DNA of 64,000 nucleotides, taken from the NCBI GenBank assembly GCA_015075365.1, contig JABTUN010000001.1:558001-622000 (forward strand), in the 5' to 3' direction. A model generated the notes under the pieces. That model was not told the origin of the DNA. It made no database searches and was given only the letters and a program-made list of their open reading frames with translations. This DNA comes from Verrucomicrobiaceae bacterium. Lineage in GTDB: Bacteria; Verrucomicrobiota; Verrucomicrobiia; Verrucomicrobiales; Verrucomicrobiaceae. Positions 29,403 to 37,500 of the stretch are shown one piece after another (the first letter of the stretch is position 1; each line of letters begins with the position of its first letter). The translations under genes were made by a program, and so were the position numbers.

Positions 29403-30161
29403 ATGCACCTCGCCGATTTGAAATGGACCGAGGTCGCGGCTCTGAGCCGCGACATCCCCGTCATCTTTCCCGTCGCCGCCTTGGAGCAGCACGGCCGCCA
29501 CATGCCCGTCTTCACCGACAGCATGTTGACGAACGAACTCATCCGCCGCACCGAGGCCGCTCTGGGTGAACGTGTTCTCATCGCGCCGCTGATGTGGCTG
29601 GGGAATTCGCACCATCACATGGATTTCCCTGGCACGCTCTCCGCGGAGCCTCGTGTGTATCTCGACCTGCTCAACGGCCTGATGGATAATTTCATCGCGC
29701 ACGGCTTCAAGCGCCTCGTCTTCATCAACGGCCACGGTGGCAACGACATTCCCGGCAAGCAGGCCGTCTTTGAGACCCGGCAGAAATACCGCGACCGCAA
29801 AGACCTCCTGCTGCTCTTTGCCACCTACTGGAATCTCGGCGCGGAGCCGTGGACGCGAGATCCGTCCATCCAGCAGCGTGTCATGGGCCACGCCTGCGAA
29901 TGGGAGACCAGCATGGTGCTCCGCCTGTGCCCGGAACTCGTCGGCGATCTCGCGAAGACCACCGACGTGCCCTTCGGCAACGCCTTCGAGCCCGCCAGCC
30001 GCGGCTGGACCATGCCCGACCGCAGCGAGCCCGGCCATGTCGGCGATCCACGCGGTGCCACGGCGGAGAAAGGCGAGGTGCTGTTTCAATGCTTCACCGA
30101 AACTGTGGTGAAGATGCTGGAACGCGTCATCGCGTGGGATGGAAGGAGCTGGGAGGGGTGA
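29403..30161 (+). CDS. Creatininase-family metal-dependent amidohydrolase
   Basis: This 252-residue protein of the creatininase/mycofactocin MftE family hydrolyses small amides or removes peptide residues using a metal pair. Motifs are AALEQHGRHMPVFTD (metal-binding His and Asp), SHHHMDFPGTLS, INGHGGNDIPGKQ and HACEWETSMVL (metal-binding Glu), all at the usual positions. No signal peptide, so it is cytoplasmic. Its start is 5 bp after the SGNH stop and its stop overlaps the next start as TGATG, indicating translational coupling. The true substrate is unknown; creatinine is not implied. Confidence 0.9.
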   Translation: MHLADLKWTEVAALSRDIPVIFPVAALEQHGRHMPVFTDSMLTNELIRRTEAALGERVLIAPLMWLGNSHHHMDFPGTLSAEPRVYLDLLNGLMDNFIAHGFKRLVFINGHGGNDIPGKQAVFETRQKYRDRKDLLLLFATYWNLGAEPWTRDPSIQQRVMGHACEWETSMVLRLCPELVGDLAKTTDVPFGNAFEPASRGWTMPDRSEPGHVGDPRGATAEKGEVLFQCFTETVVKMLERVIAWDGRSWEG

Positions 30162-31138
30162 TGGCGGCGGTCCGCATCCTTGCGCTGATGCTGCTGGCGG
30201 CCTCGCCAGGTGCGGCGCAGAGTCGTTACGAGGTGGTGCCGGAATGGCCTGTGCTGCCGGAAGACCGCAAACTCGGCCTCTGCGCCGGAATTGGCGTCGA
30301 TGCGCAGAACCGCGTGTTCGTTTTCCACCGCAGCGGCCGGAAGTGGTCGAATCCTTTTCCCAAAGAACCGATCTCCGCGCCAACCGTGAGTGTGATTGAT
30401 GGAGCGAACGGCAAACTGCTCTCCACCTGGGGCGAAAACCGCTTCATCATGCCGCACGGCCTCACAGTCGATCACGAGGGCAATCTCTGGCTTACGGATG
30501 TCGGCCTGCATCAGGTCTTCAAATGCACGCCGGAGGGCAAGGTGCTGCTCACGCTCGGCGAGGCGGGCGTTGCGGGTGCGGATCAGGCTCACTTCAACCT
30601 GCCCACCGATGTCGCCGTGCTGGGCGACGGATCGTTTTATGTGAGCGACGGCTACAAGAACACGCGCGTGGTCAAATTCAGCGCGCTGGGCCGCTTTGAG
30701 TTTCAGTGGGGCGTGAAAGGCGATGGTCCGGGCCAGTTCAACCTGCCGCACGGCATCACGCTTGATGTGCAGGGCCGTGTGATCGTGTGCGACCGCGAAA
30801 ACGAGCGGCTCCAGGTCTTCGACGCGAAAGGCGGCTTTCTCCACGAATGGCGAGGTCCGCACATCGGCAAGCCCTACGGTGTCGCAACTGCTCCGGACGG
30901 CCGCATCCTTGCCATCGACGGCGGCTCGCCTTCGCTGAGGCCGGCGGAGCGCGGCAAGGCCGTGGTGCTCGATGCGCAGGGCCAGGTGATCGACACCTTC
31001 GGCGCCCACGGCGACCAGCCGGGCCAGTTCCGCCTCGGCCATGACATCGGCATCGGTCCGGATGGTGCTGTTTATGTCGCTGAGGGCACTGGCGCGCGCG
31101 TGCAGAAGTTCGTTCTTCGCCCGGGCTCGGCAAAGTGA
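30161..31138 (+). CDS. Secreted NHL-repeat beta-propeller protein (325 aa)
   Basis: The start at ATG 30161 overlaps the previous stop (TGATG) and gives a signal peptide (VRILALMLLAASPGAAQS). It consists of NHL-type blades: MPHGLTVDHEGNLWLTDVGLHQVFKCTPEGKVLLTLGEAG, FNLPTDVAVLGDGSFYVSDGYKNTRVVKFSALG, FNLPHGITLDVQGRVIVCDRENERLQVFDAKGG and GQFRLGHDIGIGPDGAVYVAEG. The pattern matches the six-bladed fold of peptidyl-alpha-hydroxyglycine alpha-amidating-lyase-like proteins, common in Planctomycetes/Verrucomicrobia, though lyase activity is unproven. Next gene starts 27 bp later on the same strand. Confidence 0.9.
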   Translation: MAAVRILALMLLAASPGAAQSRYEVVPEWPVLPEDRKLGLCAGIGVDAQNRVFVFHRSGRKWSNPFPKEPISAPTVSVIDGANGKLLSTWGENRFIMPHGLTVDHEGNLWLTDVGLHQVFKCTPEGKVLLTLGEAGVAGADQAHFNLPTDVAVLGDGSFYVSDGYKNTRVVKFSALGRFEFQWGVKGDGPGQFNLPHGITLDVQGRVIVCDRENERLQVFDAKGGFLHEWRGPHIGKPYGVATAPDGRILAIDGGSPSLRPAERGKAVVLDAQGQVIDTFGAHGDQPGQFRLGHDIGIGPDGAVYVAEGTGARVQKFVLRPGSAK

Positions 31139-31165
31139 CCCTTCAAGCGGCGTAGTACCGCCGCT

Positions 31166-33751
31166 GTGCTCCGATTTCTCCTCCAGTCTGGCCTTTTGCT
31201 GCTCTCCACGAGTCTTCTCGCGGCGGAGCACTGGGCCTTTCAGCCACTGAAGCCCGGCAAGGCCAGCAGCATCGACGCCTACCTGCCACACGCACACGCC
31301 CCACGCGCTGACGCCCGCACTCTCATCCGCCGCGCCCATTTCGACCTCACCGGCCTCCCACCGTCGGACGTGTCAGACTCGTCCGACCTGTCCGACGCCG
31401 CTTACGCCACGCTCATCGAAACCCTCCTCGCCTCTCCGCACTATGGCGAACAATGGGCCCGCCACTGGCTGGACATCGCGCGCTACTCGGACACCAAGGG
31501 TTACGTCTATGCCCGCGAGGAAAAGAACTGGGTCCATGCCTCCGCTTATCGCGATTGGGTCGTGCAAGCGCTGAACACCGACATGCCCTACGACCGCTTT
31601 TTGCTCCTGCAGATCGCCGCGGATCAGGTCGTGCCGCCGAATTCACCTGATCTCGCCGCGATGGGCTTTCTCACGCTCGGCCGACGCTTCCTCGGTGTAA
31701 CACATGACATCATCGACGACCGCATCGACGTCGTCATGCGCGGCACGCAGGCGCTCACCGTCGCCTGCGCACGCTGTCACGATCACAAGTTCGATCCCAT
31801 CCCCACACGCGACTACTACGCGCTCTACGGCGTCTTCCAAAGCTGCGCCGAGGCCCTCGTGCCCTGTGAAAACCGCAGCGAAAACGCTGAACTCACCGCG
31901 CTCCTCCAAAAGAACCGCGAACTCATGACGAAACGCCGCGAGGAGCAGATGAAGCGCACGCGTGACCGCGTCGCCGATTACCTCCAGGCCACGCGCGAGC
32001 TCGACAAGTATCCCGAAGAGGTCTTCGGGCAGATCCTCGACGCGAACGACCTCAATCCCTTCATCGTCCATCGCTTCGTCGCGTGGCTCGACAAGCATCC
32101 CGGCATCGAACTGACCGAAGAACGCCTCCAACAGCCCGATTCGCCCGCCTTCGTGCCCGATGAGCACATCGCGAACAACGAGATGTATTTCCCCACCGGC
32201 GTCACCACCGAACTGTGGAAGGCCCAGGGCGAGGTGGACCGCCATCTCATCAAAACCAGCACCGCGCCGGCTTACGCCACCATTCTCAAAGATCGCGCCC
32301 TGCCCAGCACGCCACGCATCTTCACCCGCGGCAATCCCCTCACCAAAGGCGATGCCGTTCCACGTCAGTTCCTGAGCCTCTTCGGCAACCAGAAGCCGTT
32401 CACCAAAGGCAGCGGCCGACTCGAACTCGCGCAGGCCATCATCGACCCGCGCAATCCACTCACCGCCCGCGTGATGGTGAACCGCATCTGGCAGCACCAC
32501 TTTGGCCGCGGCCTCGTCAGCACCCCGAGCGACTTCGGCAAGCAAGGCAGCCCTCCGAGCCATCCCGAACTCCTCGATTGGCTCGCCACCGAGTTCATCC
32601 GCAGCGGTTGGAGCATGAAGCACATGCATCGGCTCATCATGATGTCGGAGGCGTATCGTAGAACGAGTTTTCCAACTCGTTCAGACGGGTTGGAAAACCC
32701 GTCCTACGTCCCACACCGCCTCACCTTCGAAGAAGCCCGCGATGCCTGGCTGGCCGCCGCTGGTCGGCTCAATCCGCGTGTCGGCGGCCGTCCCGAGCCG
32801 CTTTTCGCCGCCAGCAACACCCGCCGCACGCTCTACGCGTTCGTTGATCGCGAAAATCTGCCGGCGGTGATGCGCACGTTCGATTTCGCCAATCCAGATC
32901 TCTCCATTCCGCAGCGCACTGAGACCACCGTGCCGCAGCAGGCCCTTTTTGGCCTCAATCACCCGTTTCTCGTCCAGCAGGCCAAAGCGCTCGTGAAACG
33001 CGTTTCGACCGAAAAGTCGCCCGAAGCGCGAATTGGCCTGCTGTATCGCCATTTGTTCCAACGCAGCCCCAAAGCCGACGAACTGGCCTCCGCGCTATCC
33101 TTCGTCTCCATCGATGAAAAGCCCATTCTCGTCGAAAACGATCAGGCGAAGGCCTGGCAGCACGGTTTTGGCGAGTGGGATGAAAAAACGGGGCGCGTGA
33201 AGACCTTCACGCCTCTCCCGCATTTCACCGGCCACGCCTGGCAGGGCGACGAAGACTGGCCGAACGCCAAACTCGGCTGGGCACAACTCACCGCCGAAGG
33301 TGGCCACCCCGGCAACAACCGTCAGCATGCCGTCGTGCGTCGCTGGATCGCACCTGCGGACGGCCACTACGATCTCCGCTCGACCTTGATCCACGAACCG
33401 AAGGTCGGCGATGGCATCCGCGCCTTCGTCAGCCACTCCCGCCTCGGCAAACTGCTCGGCACCAAGCTCCACGGTTCCAAAGCCGACCTCAGCCTCACCT
33501 CCATCGCCTTCCAGCAAGGCGACACTCTCGATTTCATCGTCGATATCGACATCGGCCTGAACAGCGATCAATTCCTCTGGTCCCCGCAACTCAGCACCAC
33601 TCAAACCATCGCCGGCTCCGGCGGCGACACGCCCGCTGAAGTCTGGGACGCCAAAAAAGACTTCACCGCCTCGCCCAAAACGACGCTCACTTCTTGGGAG
33701 CAGCTCGCGCAGGTGCTCATGCTCTCGAACGAGTTCATGTTTGTTGATTAA
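31166..33751 (+). CDS. DUF1549/DUF1553 secreted protein without cytochrome domain (861 aa)
   Basis: GTG start at 31166, then a signal peptide (LLQSGLLLLSTSLLAAEH). It belongs to the same family as the other two PSD1 genes, but begins directly with DUF1549 (FDLTGLPP, GEQWARHWLDIARYSDTKGYVYA, ACARCHDHKFDPIPTRDYYAL) and lacks the PSCyt1 heme domain. DUF1553 follows (RLELAQAIIDPRNPLTARVMVNRIWQHHFGRGLVSTPSDFG, PQQALFGLNHPF). Two insertions are visible: a 9-bp periodic repeat after LTGLPP and a 50-bp palindromic element in frame after MSEAYR. The C-terminus is SWEQLAQVLMLSNEFMFVD. It is last in the SGNH-creatininase-NHL run; the usual DUF1501 partner is not adjacent but ~6.4 kb downstream. Confidence 0.93.
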   Translation: MLRFLLQSGLLLLSTSLLAAEHWAFQPLKPGKASSIDAYLPHAHAPRADARTLIRRAHFDLTGLPPSDVSDSSDLSDAAYATLIETLLASPHYGEQWARHWLDIARYSDTKGYVYAREEKNWVHASAYRDWVVQALNTDMPYDRFLLLQIAADQVVPPNSPDLAAMGFLTLGRRFLGVTHDIIDDRIDVVMRGTQALTVACARCHDHKFDPIPTRDYYALYGVFQSCAEALVPCENRSENAELTALLQKNRELMTKRREEQMKRTRDRVADYLQATRELDKYPEEVFGQILDANDLNPFIVHRFVAWLDKHPGIELTEERLQQPDSPAFVPDEHIANNEMYFPTGVTTELWKAQGEVDRHLIKTSTAPAYATILKDRALPSTPRIFTRGNPLTKGDAVPRQFLSLFGNQKPFTKGSGRLELAQAIIDPRNPLTARVMVNRIWQHHFGRGLVSTPSDFGKQGSPPSHPELLDWLATEFIRSGWSMKHMHRLIMMSEAYRRTSFPTRSDGLENPSYVPHRLTFEEARDAWLAAAGRLNPRVGGRPEPLFAASNTRRTLYAFVDRENLPAVMRTFDFANPDLSIPQRTETTVPQQALFGLNHPFLVQQAKALVKRVSTEKSPEARIGLLYRHLFQRSPKADELASALSFVSIDEKPILVENDQAKAWQHGFGEWDEKTGRVKTFTPLPHFTGHAWQGDEDWPNAKLGWAQLTAEGGHPGNNRQHAVVRRWIAPADGHYDLRSTLIHEPKVGDGIRAFVSHSRLGKLLGTKLHGSKADLSLTSIAFQQGDTLDFIVDIDIGLNSDQFLWSPQLSTTQTIAGSGGDTPAEVWDAKKDFTASPKTTLTSWEQLAQVLMLSNEFMFVD
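31362..31397 (+). repeat. Four 9-bp units (GTCnGACnn) inside the PSD1 gene
   Basis: Four consecutive units GTCGGACGT, GTCAGACTC, GTCCGACCT and GTCCGACGC run with a 9-bp period. They are in frame and encode the loop S-D-V-S-D-S-S-D-L-S-D after LTGLPP. Each unit contains a GTC/GAC inverted pair. A two-unit version occurs at the same protein position in the third PSD1 gene (44598-44615). Confidence 0.8.
32658..32707. repeat. 50-bp nested palindromic element inserted in frame in PSD1
   Basis: The element runs from GTAG (32658) to CTAC (32707). Half 1 is hairpin AACGAGTT-TTCC-AACTCGTT; half 2 is GACGGGTT-GGAA-AACCCGTC and is an imperfect inverted copy of half 1. It keeps the reading frame, encoding roughly RRTSFPTRSDGLENPSYV, where paralogs carry an acidic D-x-x-N-x-L-L-S-R stretch. 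The composition is unlike the surrounding codons. Confidence 0.85.
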
Positions 33752-33778
33752 CGGGACCAATTGCCTCAAACTGGCGGC

Positions 33779-33979
33779 ATGAGCACACTCGCTGAAATTG
33801 AAAAAGCCGCCGCAGCGCTGCCTCCAGAGCAAAAGCAGGAATTGATCCTGTTTGTGGCCGCCCGGCTGCGTGCTGAAGGCGGTGAACTGCCGCCACCGCG
33901 GCAGTTCAGCAAAGAGCGGATGGCGGCATGGTTCGCCGAAGACGAGGCTGACATGCAGCAATTCCGCCAAAGCGCATGA
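33779..33979 (+). CDS. Putative antitoxin (66 aa), partner of PIN toxin
   Basis: This small 66-residue protein begins MSTLAEIEKAAAALPPEQKQELILFVAARL, a typical N-terminus of short antitoxins paired with PIN-domain toxins. The C-terminal half (PPPRQFSKERMAAWFAEDEADMQQFRQSA) is acidic and likely wraps the toxin. Its stop overlaps the toxin start (ATGA at 33976-33979), the hallmark of coupled toxin-antitoxin genes. It sits 27 bp after the PSD1 stop. No DNA-binding motif is obvious. Confidence 0.75.
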   Translation: MSTLAEIEKAAAALPPEQKQELILFVAARLRAEGGELPPPRQFSKERMAAWFAEDEADMQQFRQSA

Positions 33980-34410
33980 GGCTCTTCCTCGACACCAGCG
34001 TCATGCTTTCGGCGGCTGCCTCTGCCACGGGAGCTTCGCGCGAGGTGTTTCGTCTGGCCTCAATCAACGGCTGGCTGCTGGTGACGACTCACTACGCGAT
34101 TGATGAGGTGTTGCGTCATCTGCCTGATCTACCTCTTGAGGCCAGTGCGGACTGGGCGGCCATGCGTCCTTCCATCCTGATCATGGATGATGTCCTCACG
34201 ATCGATCTCCCGGTGGTTTTTCCCGTGCCGAAAGACAAGCCAATCCTTTTTGGCGCACTCGCCTGGGCTGACGTGCTCCTCACGCTCGATCATGCGGACT
34301 TTGGCGAACTGCTCGGTGAATCCTTCTATGGCATGCCAGTCTTGAAGCCGGGACCGTTTCTCAAAAAAGAACGAGATGCCGGACGCCTGAAGCCAGCAAG
34401 CCCTCCGTAG
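33976..34410 (+). CDS. PIN-domain RNase toxin (VapC-like, 144 aa)
   Basis: PIN-domain ribonucleases of VapC type cleave tRNA or rRNA when released from their antitoxin. The first strand MRLFLDTSVML carries the first catalytic Asp (Asp6). A conserved acidic residue follows in HYAIDEVLRHL (about residue 47), and the downstream acidic pair is in DVLLTLDHADFGELLG. Size is typical. Translation is coupled to the upstream antitoxin (4-bp overlap). The stop is immediately followed by a duplicate of the PSD1 3' end, showing that this pair is a discrete module inserted behind the PSD1 gene. Confidence 0.82.
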   Translation: MRLFLDTSVMLSAAASATGASREVFRLASINGWLLVTTHYAIDEVLRHLPDLPLEASADWAAMRPSILIMDDVLTIDLPVVFPVPKDKPILFGALAWADVLLTLDHADFGELLGESFYGMPVLKPGPFLKKERDAGRLKPASPP

Positions 34411-34467
34411 TGGCAGCAGCTCGCGCAGGTGCTCATGCTCTCGAACGAGTTCATGTTTGTGGATTGA
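34411..34467 (+). pseudogene. Duplicate of the PSD1 gene 3' end (18 codons plus stop)
   Basis: Directly after the toxin stop the frame reads W-Q-Q-L-A-Q-V-L-M-L-S-N-E-F-M-F-V-D-stop, the exact C-terminal sequence of the PSD1 protein ending at 33751 apart from one early residue. About 49 of 50 bases match the true 3' end (33700-33749). There is no start codon and no upstream coding sequence, so it is an orphan gene end. Confidence 0.85.
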
Positions 34468-34503
34468 GTTCTTGCGATGGCGGATATCAGGCTCCGCGGC
34501 AGG

Positions 34504-37500
34504 TCACTTCACCATCACTCGGTAAAACACGCGGCCACCAGGAGGCGTTGTGGCATCGGTGATGGAATTGAGAGGTGGAGTTGGTTCGAGATCATCTCCC
34601 ACGATTTGCCATGAGGTCAGGTCGAAGGACCGCTCCACGCGATAGAGCCGACCGGCCACGGAGGCCCAGGAGATAGTGCTGGTTGAGATACCTGTTTCAG
34701 AGCTGGTAATCGTGTTGAACTGGCCGACTCCGAGTTTCGATTGGTTGTTGTTTGGGTCAGTGCCCGAGAGAAACTCAGCCAGGGCATCGAAGCCGTCGCC
34801 ATCCACATCCAGCAGCGCATTGCTGGCGCTGGAGTCGCTCATGCCATTGGCCAGTTCCCACCACCTCGGGATGCCATCGCCATCATCGTCAATCCAGAGA
34901 GTCAGGGCGAACGGGGCCTCGTTGTTGTCCCGGTCGATGTCCCTGGCGAAATCCTCCTCATCAATGACCAGGAGATAGGCCTGATCTCCTTCAGGCTGGG
35001 TTCCAGCAGGTAGATCAAACGGCACATCGATCGACTGTCCCGGCGCGAGCTGACTCACCGTCGTCTCTGCCAGCGTGGCACCGCCTTCGTGGGCTTTAAG
35101 CCGCAGCGTGGTCACGGGGGATTCCGGGGCGGAGAGATTCCGCACTTTGACCACGACCCGCGCCGAGCCATCCCGCAGCACGGAGCCTGATTGATACTCC
35201 AGCGCTAGATCCACTCCATTGATCGGCAGGGCCAGCACGTTGTTCGCTTCATTGGACTCTGTCACTGCAGAGGCAGGGTCGATCTTGATGTAAATCGTCC
35301 GCGCTTGAGCAGGCTCAGGCACCGCCCAGTTCACAGTGACCTCACCGTCTGTCGCGGCTTCCATCCAGCCGGGAATGGTGGCTGTTTCGATCAAGGTTCC
35401 GCCATTGGCGGGATCACCGTCATAGAAAGCCACCTGCACATTTTGCACTGCCAAATTGCCCGCGTTCTTCACCCGCGCCTTCAGCGTCAGTGCATCACCG
35501 GGAAGGAAGGTGGTTCCATCAGCCGTGAGACCTTCGGGAACGGCAGCCAAGTCTTTCACAAGTGCCCGCTTCGCAAGCAGGAGGTCCACCTGACCCGGCT
35601 GTGGCACACCATCCACCGTCACGGTTGCCCCTCCTTCCACCACCACGTTCTTCGTCACCTTGCTGATCTGCACATTGTTGTAGGCCAGCGTCAGATTCCC
35701 TGCCGCATCCCAGACAGGCGCGAAGGAGCGCTCAAGGTCGGAGTCCTCGGACAGGAATGAATCCTGCCCCCAGGTTGCTGAGATCGGATCATACACCCGG
35801 TAATGCGCATCTGAGCCGTGCTCTCCCATCTCCTGCCAGATGACGGCGACGTTGCCATCCGGCCCCACAGTCAGTGCGAGATCAGAGAAACCAAAGGTGC
35901 CTGAGTCAGGCCGCACGATGGAGTGTGTCCCGGAAAAATTAACATCCATCACCAAGTCATCGCCACGCTGCCAGATGCCGTAGGCGTCCCCAGCCCCGCC
36001 AACGGCCAACTTAACGTTGCGGTCATTGATTGCATCCGTGGTATGCCGAGTCAGGGTTCCCCAAGCTCCAGCGCCTTCATTCCAGACTCGGTAAAACAAC
36101 TCGGAATCGTTGAAGTCGTCGAGATTGCCGTCGAGATCGCGAGTCACGGCATAGACCGCCTTCCCACCGCTGGCGGCGAGTGAATCCGACATCTCATTCG
36201 CCAAGTCCGCTACCAGCACGGATGCCGCGCCCCATGTGCCCGTGGCGGCATCCCATCGCCGCGTCATAATCCGCGTGTTCTGCGGCGCACCCGCGGCGCC
36301 CGTTCCGATCAGCAGATTCGCCTGGTTCTCTCGCCAGGTCAGGATTAGATCACCATCGGTCAGCGGACCTCCGAGGCGCGGCTTGTGATCCAGAAAGGCG
36401 TTGTCCGTCAGTGCTGTGGCAGCACTCCATGTGCCGGTTCCGGCATTCCATGTCGCTGAGACGATCTCCATCTCCGCAGCCAGTTCCGGCACGCTGCCAA
36501 CTGTGAGTGCGGCGTTCTTGATCCGGCTCCAGACGCCCACAGCTTTCCCCTGTCCATCAAATACCACCGCTGGCTCAAACTGCCCGCGTACATCCGCCGC
36601 CACCGGGGCTGGTGTCGTCCAGGCCGTGCCGTTGAAGTATGTCCAGGCCACTTCCGTGAACTGCACCGCATTGGCCGCACCCGTGTCACGCACATAGAGG
36701 AGCATCAGATTATTGCCATTGCCAGCCAGCGCAGGGTCGGAGTCCGGGAAAACATTCCCCAGCAAAGGCAGCACTGCTTGTGCTGGCACCGTGGAGCCGA
36801 TTACGCGAGCCGCGGCACTGCCTTCCGCCGCAGCCGGTGCGGGTGCCGCCACCTCGCCTTGCCCCATGCTGGCAAATGCTTCGAGAGCTGCGCCAGCTTC
36901 CCCATCTACCTGCTTTTTCAGGCCTCCATCTCCGAGCCGAAAGACCTCCCCTCCCTTCTTCCTCCACGGACGGTCCATCGGTCTCCAGGTTTCGTCTTGG
37001 TTGGCTTCAGCTTCCAGCAGATACCCTGTGCCAATGTCTCTAGCGCCCGCTTGAGCCCGCAGCCCACTGGCAGATGGGTAGGTGTAGCTCACCCAGACCA
37101 CCTCTTTACTCACCGTGAGCACCCATGCCGTCAGTTCGTACCCACCGTAAACGCGAAAGGTCACATCTTTGAAGACCGGTGTCGGCAGGCCAAACGTTGA
37201 TCCAATATCCGACCCGACGTAAACCCGGCCTTTCAATATGTCGCCCACCTCGGGCTCGTAAGCCCCTTCCAGTCCGATCTTGCCCGTGAGCGTGGCCCCA
37301 CCGAAATCAAACGGCGAAACCATCACTGTCGCCGTGCCATCCAGCGCCGGGATCAGCCAGATGATGACCGAAGCGTTCTTGAGGATATTTCCCGCCGCAG
37401 GGATCGCTGAAAAGGCATTCGTCAATCCGGGGCCGAAAATGTCCAGCAATCCATAGCGAGTCAATTCCAGCCGCGTCTCCAGTCCTGCATCCAATCCCAC

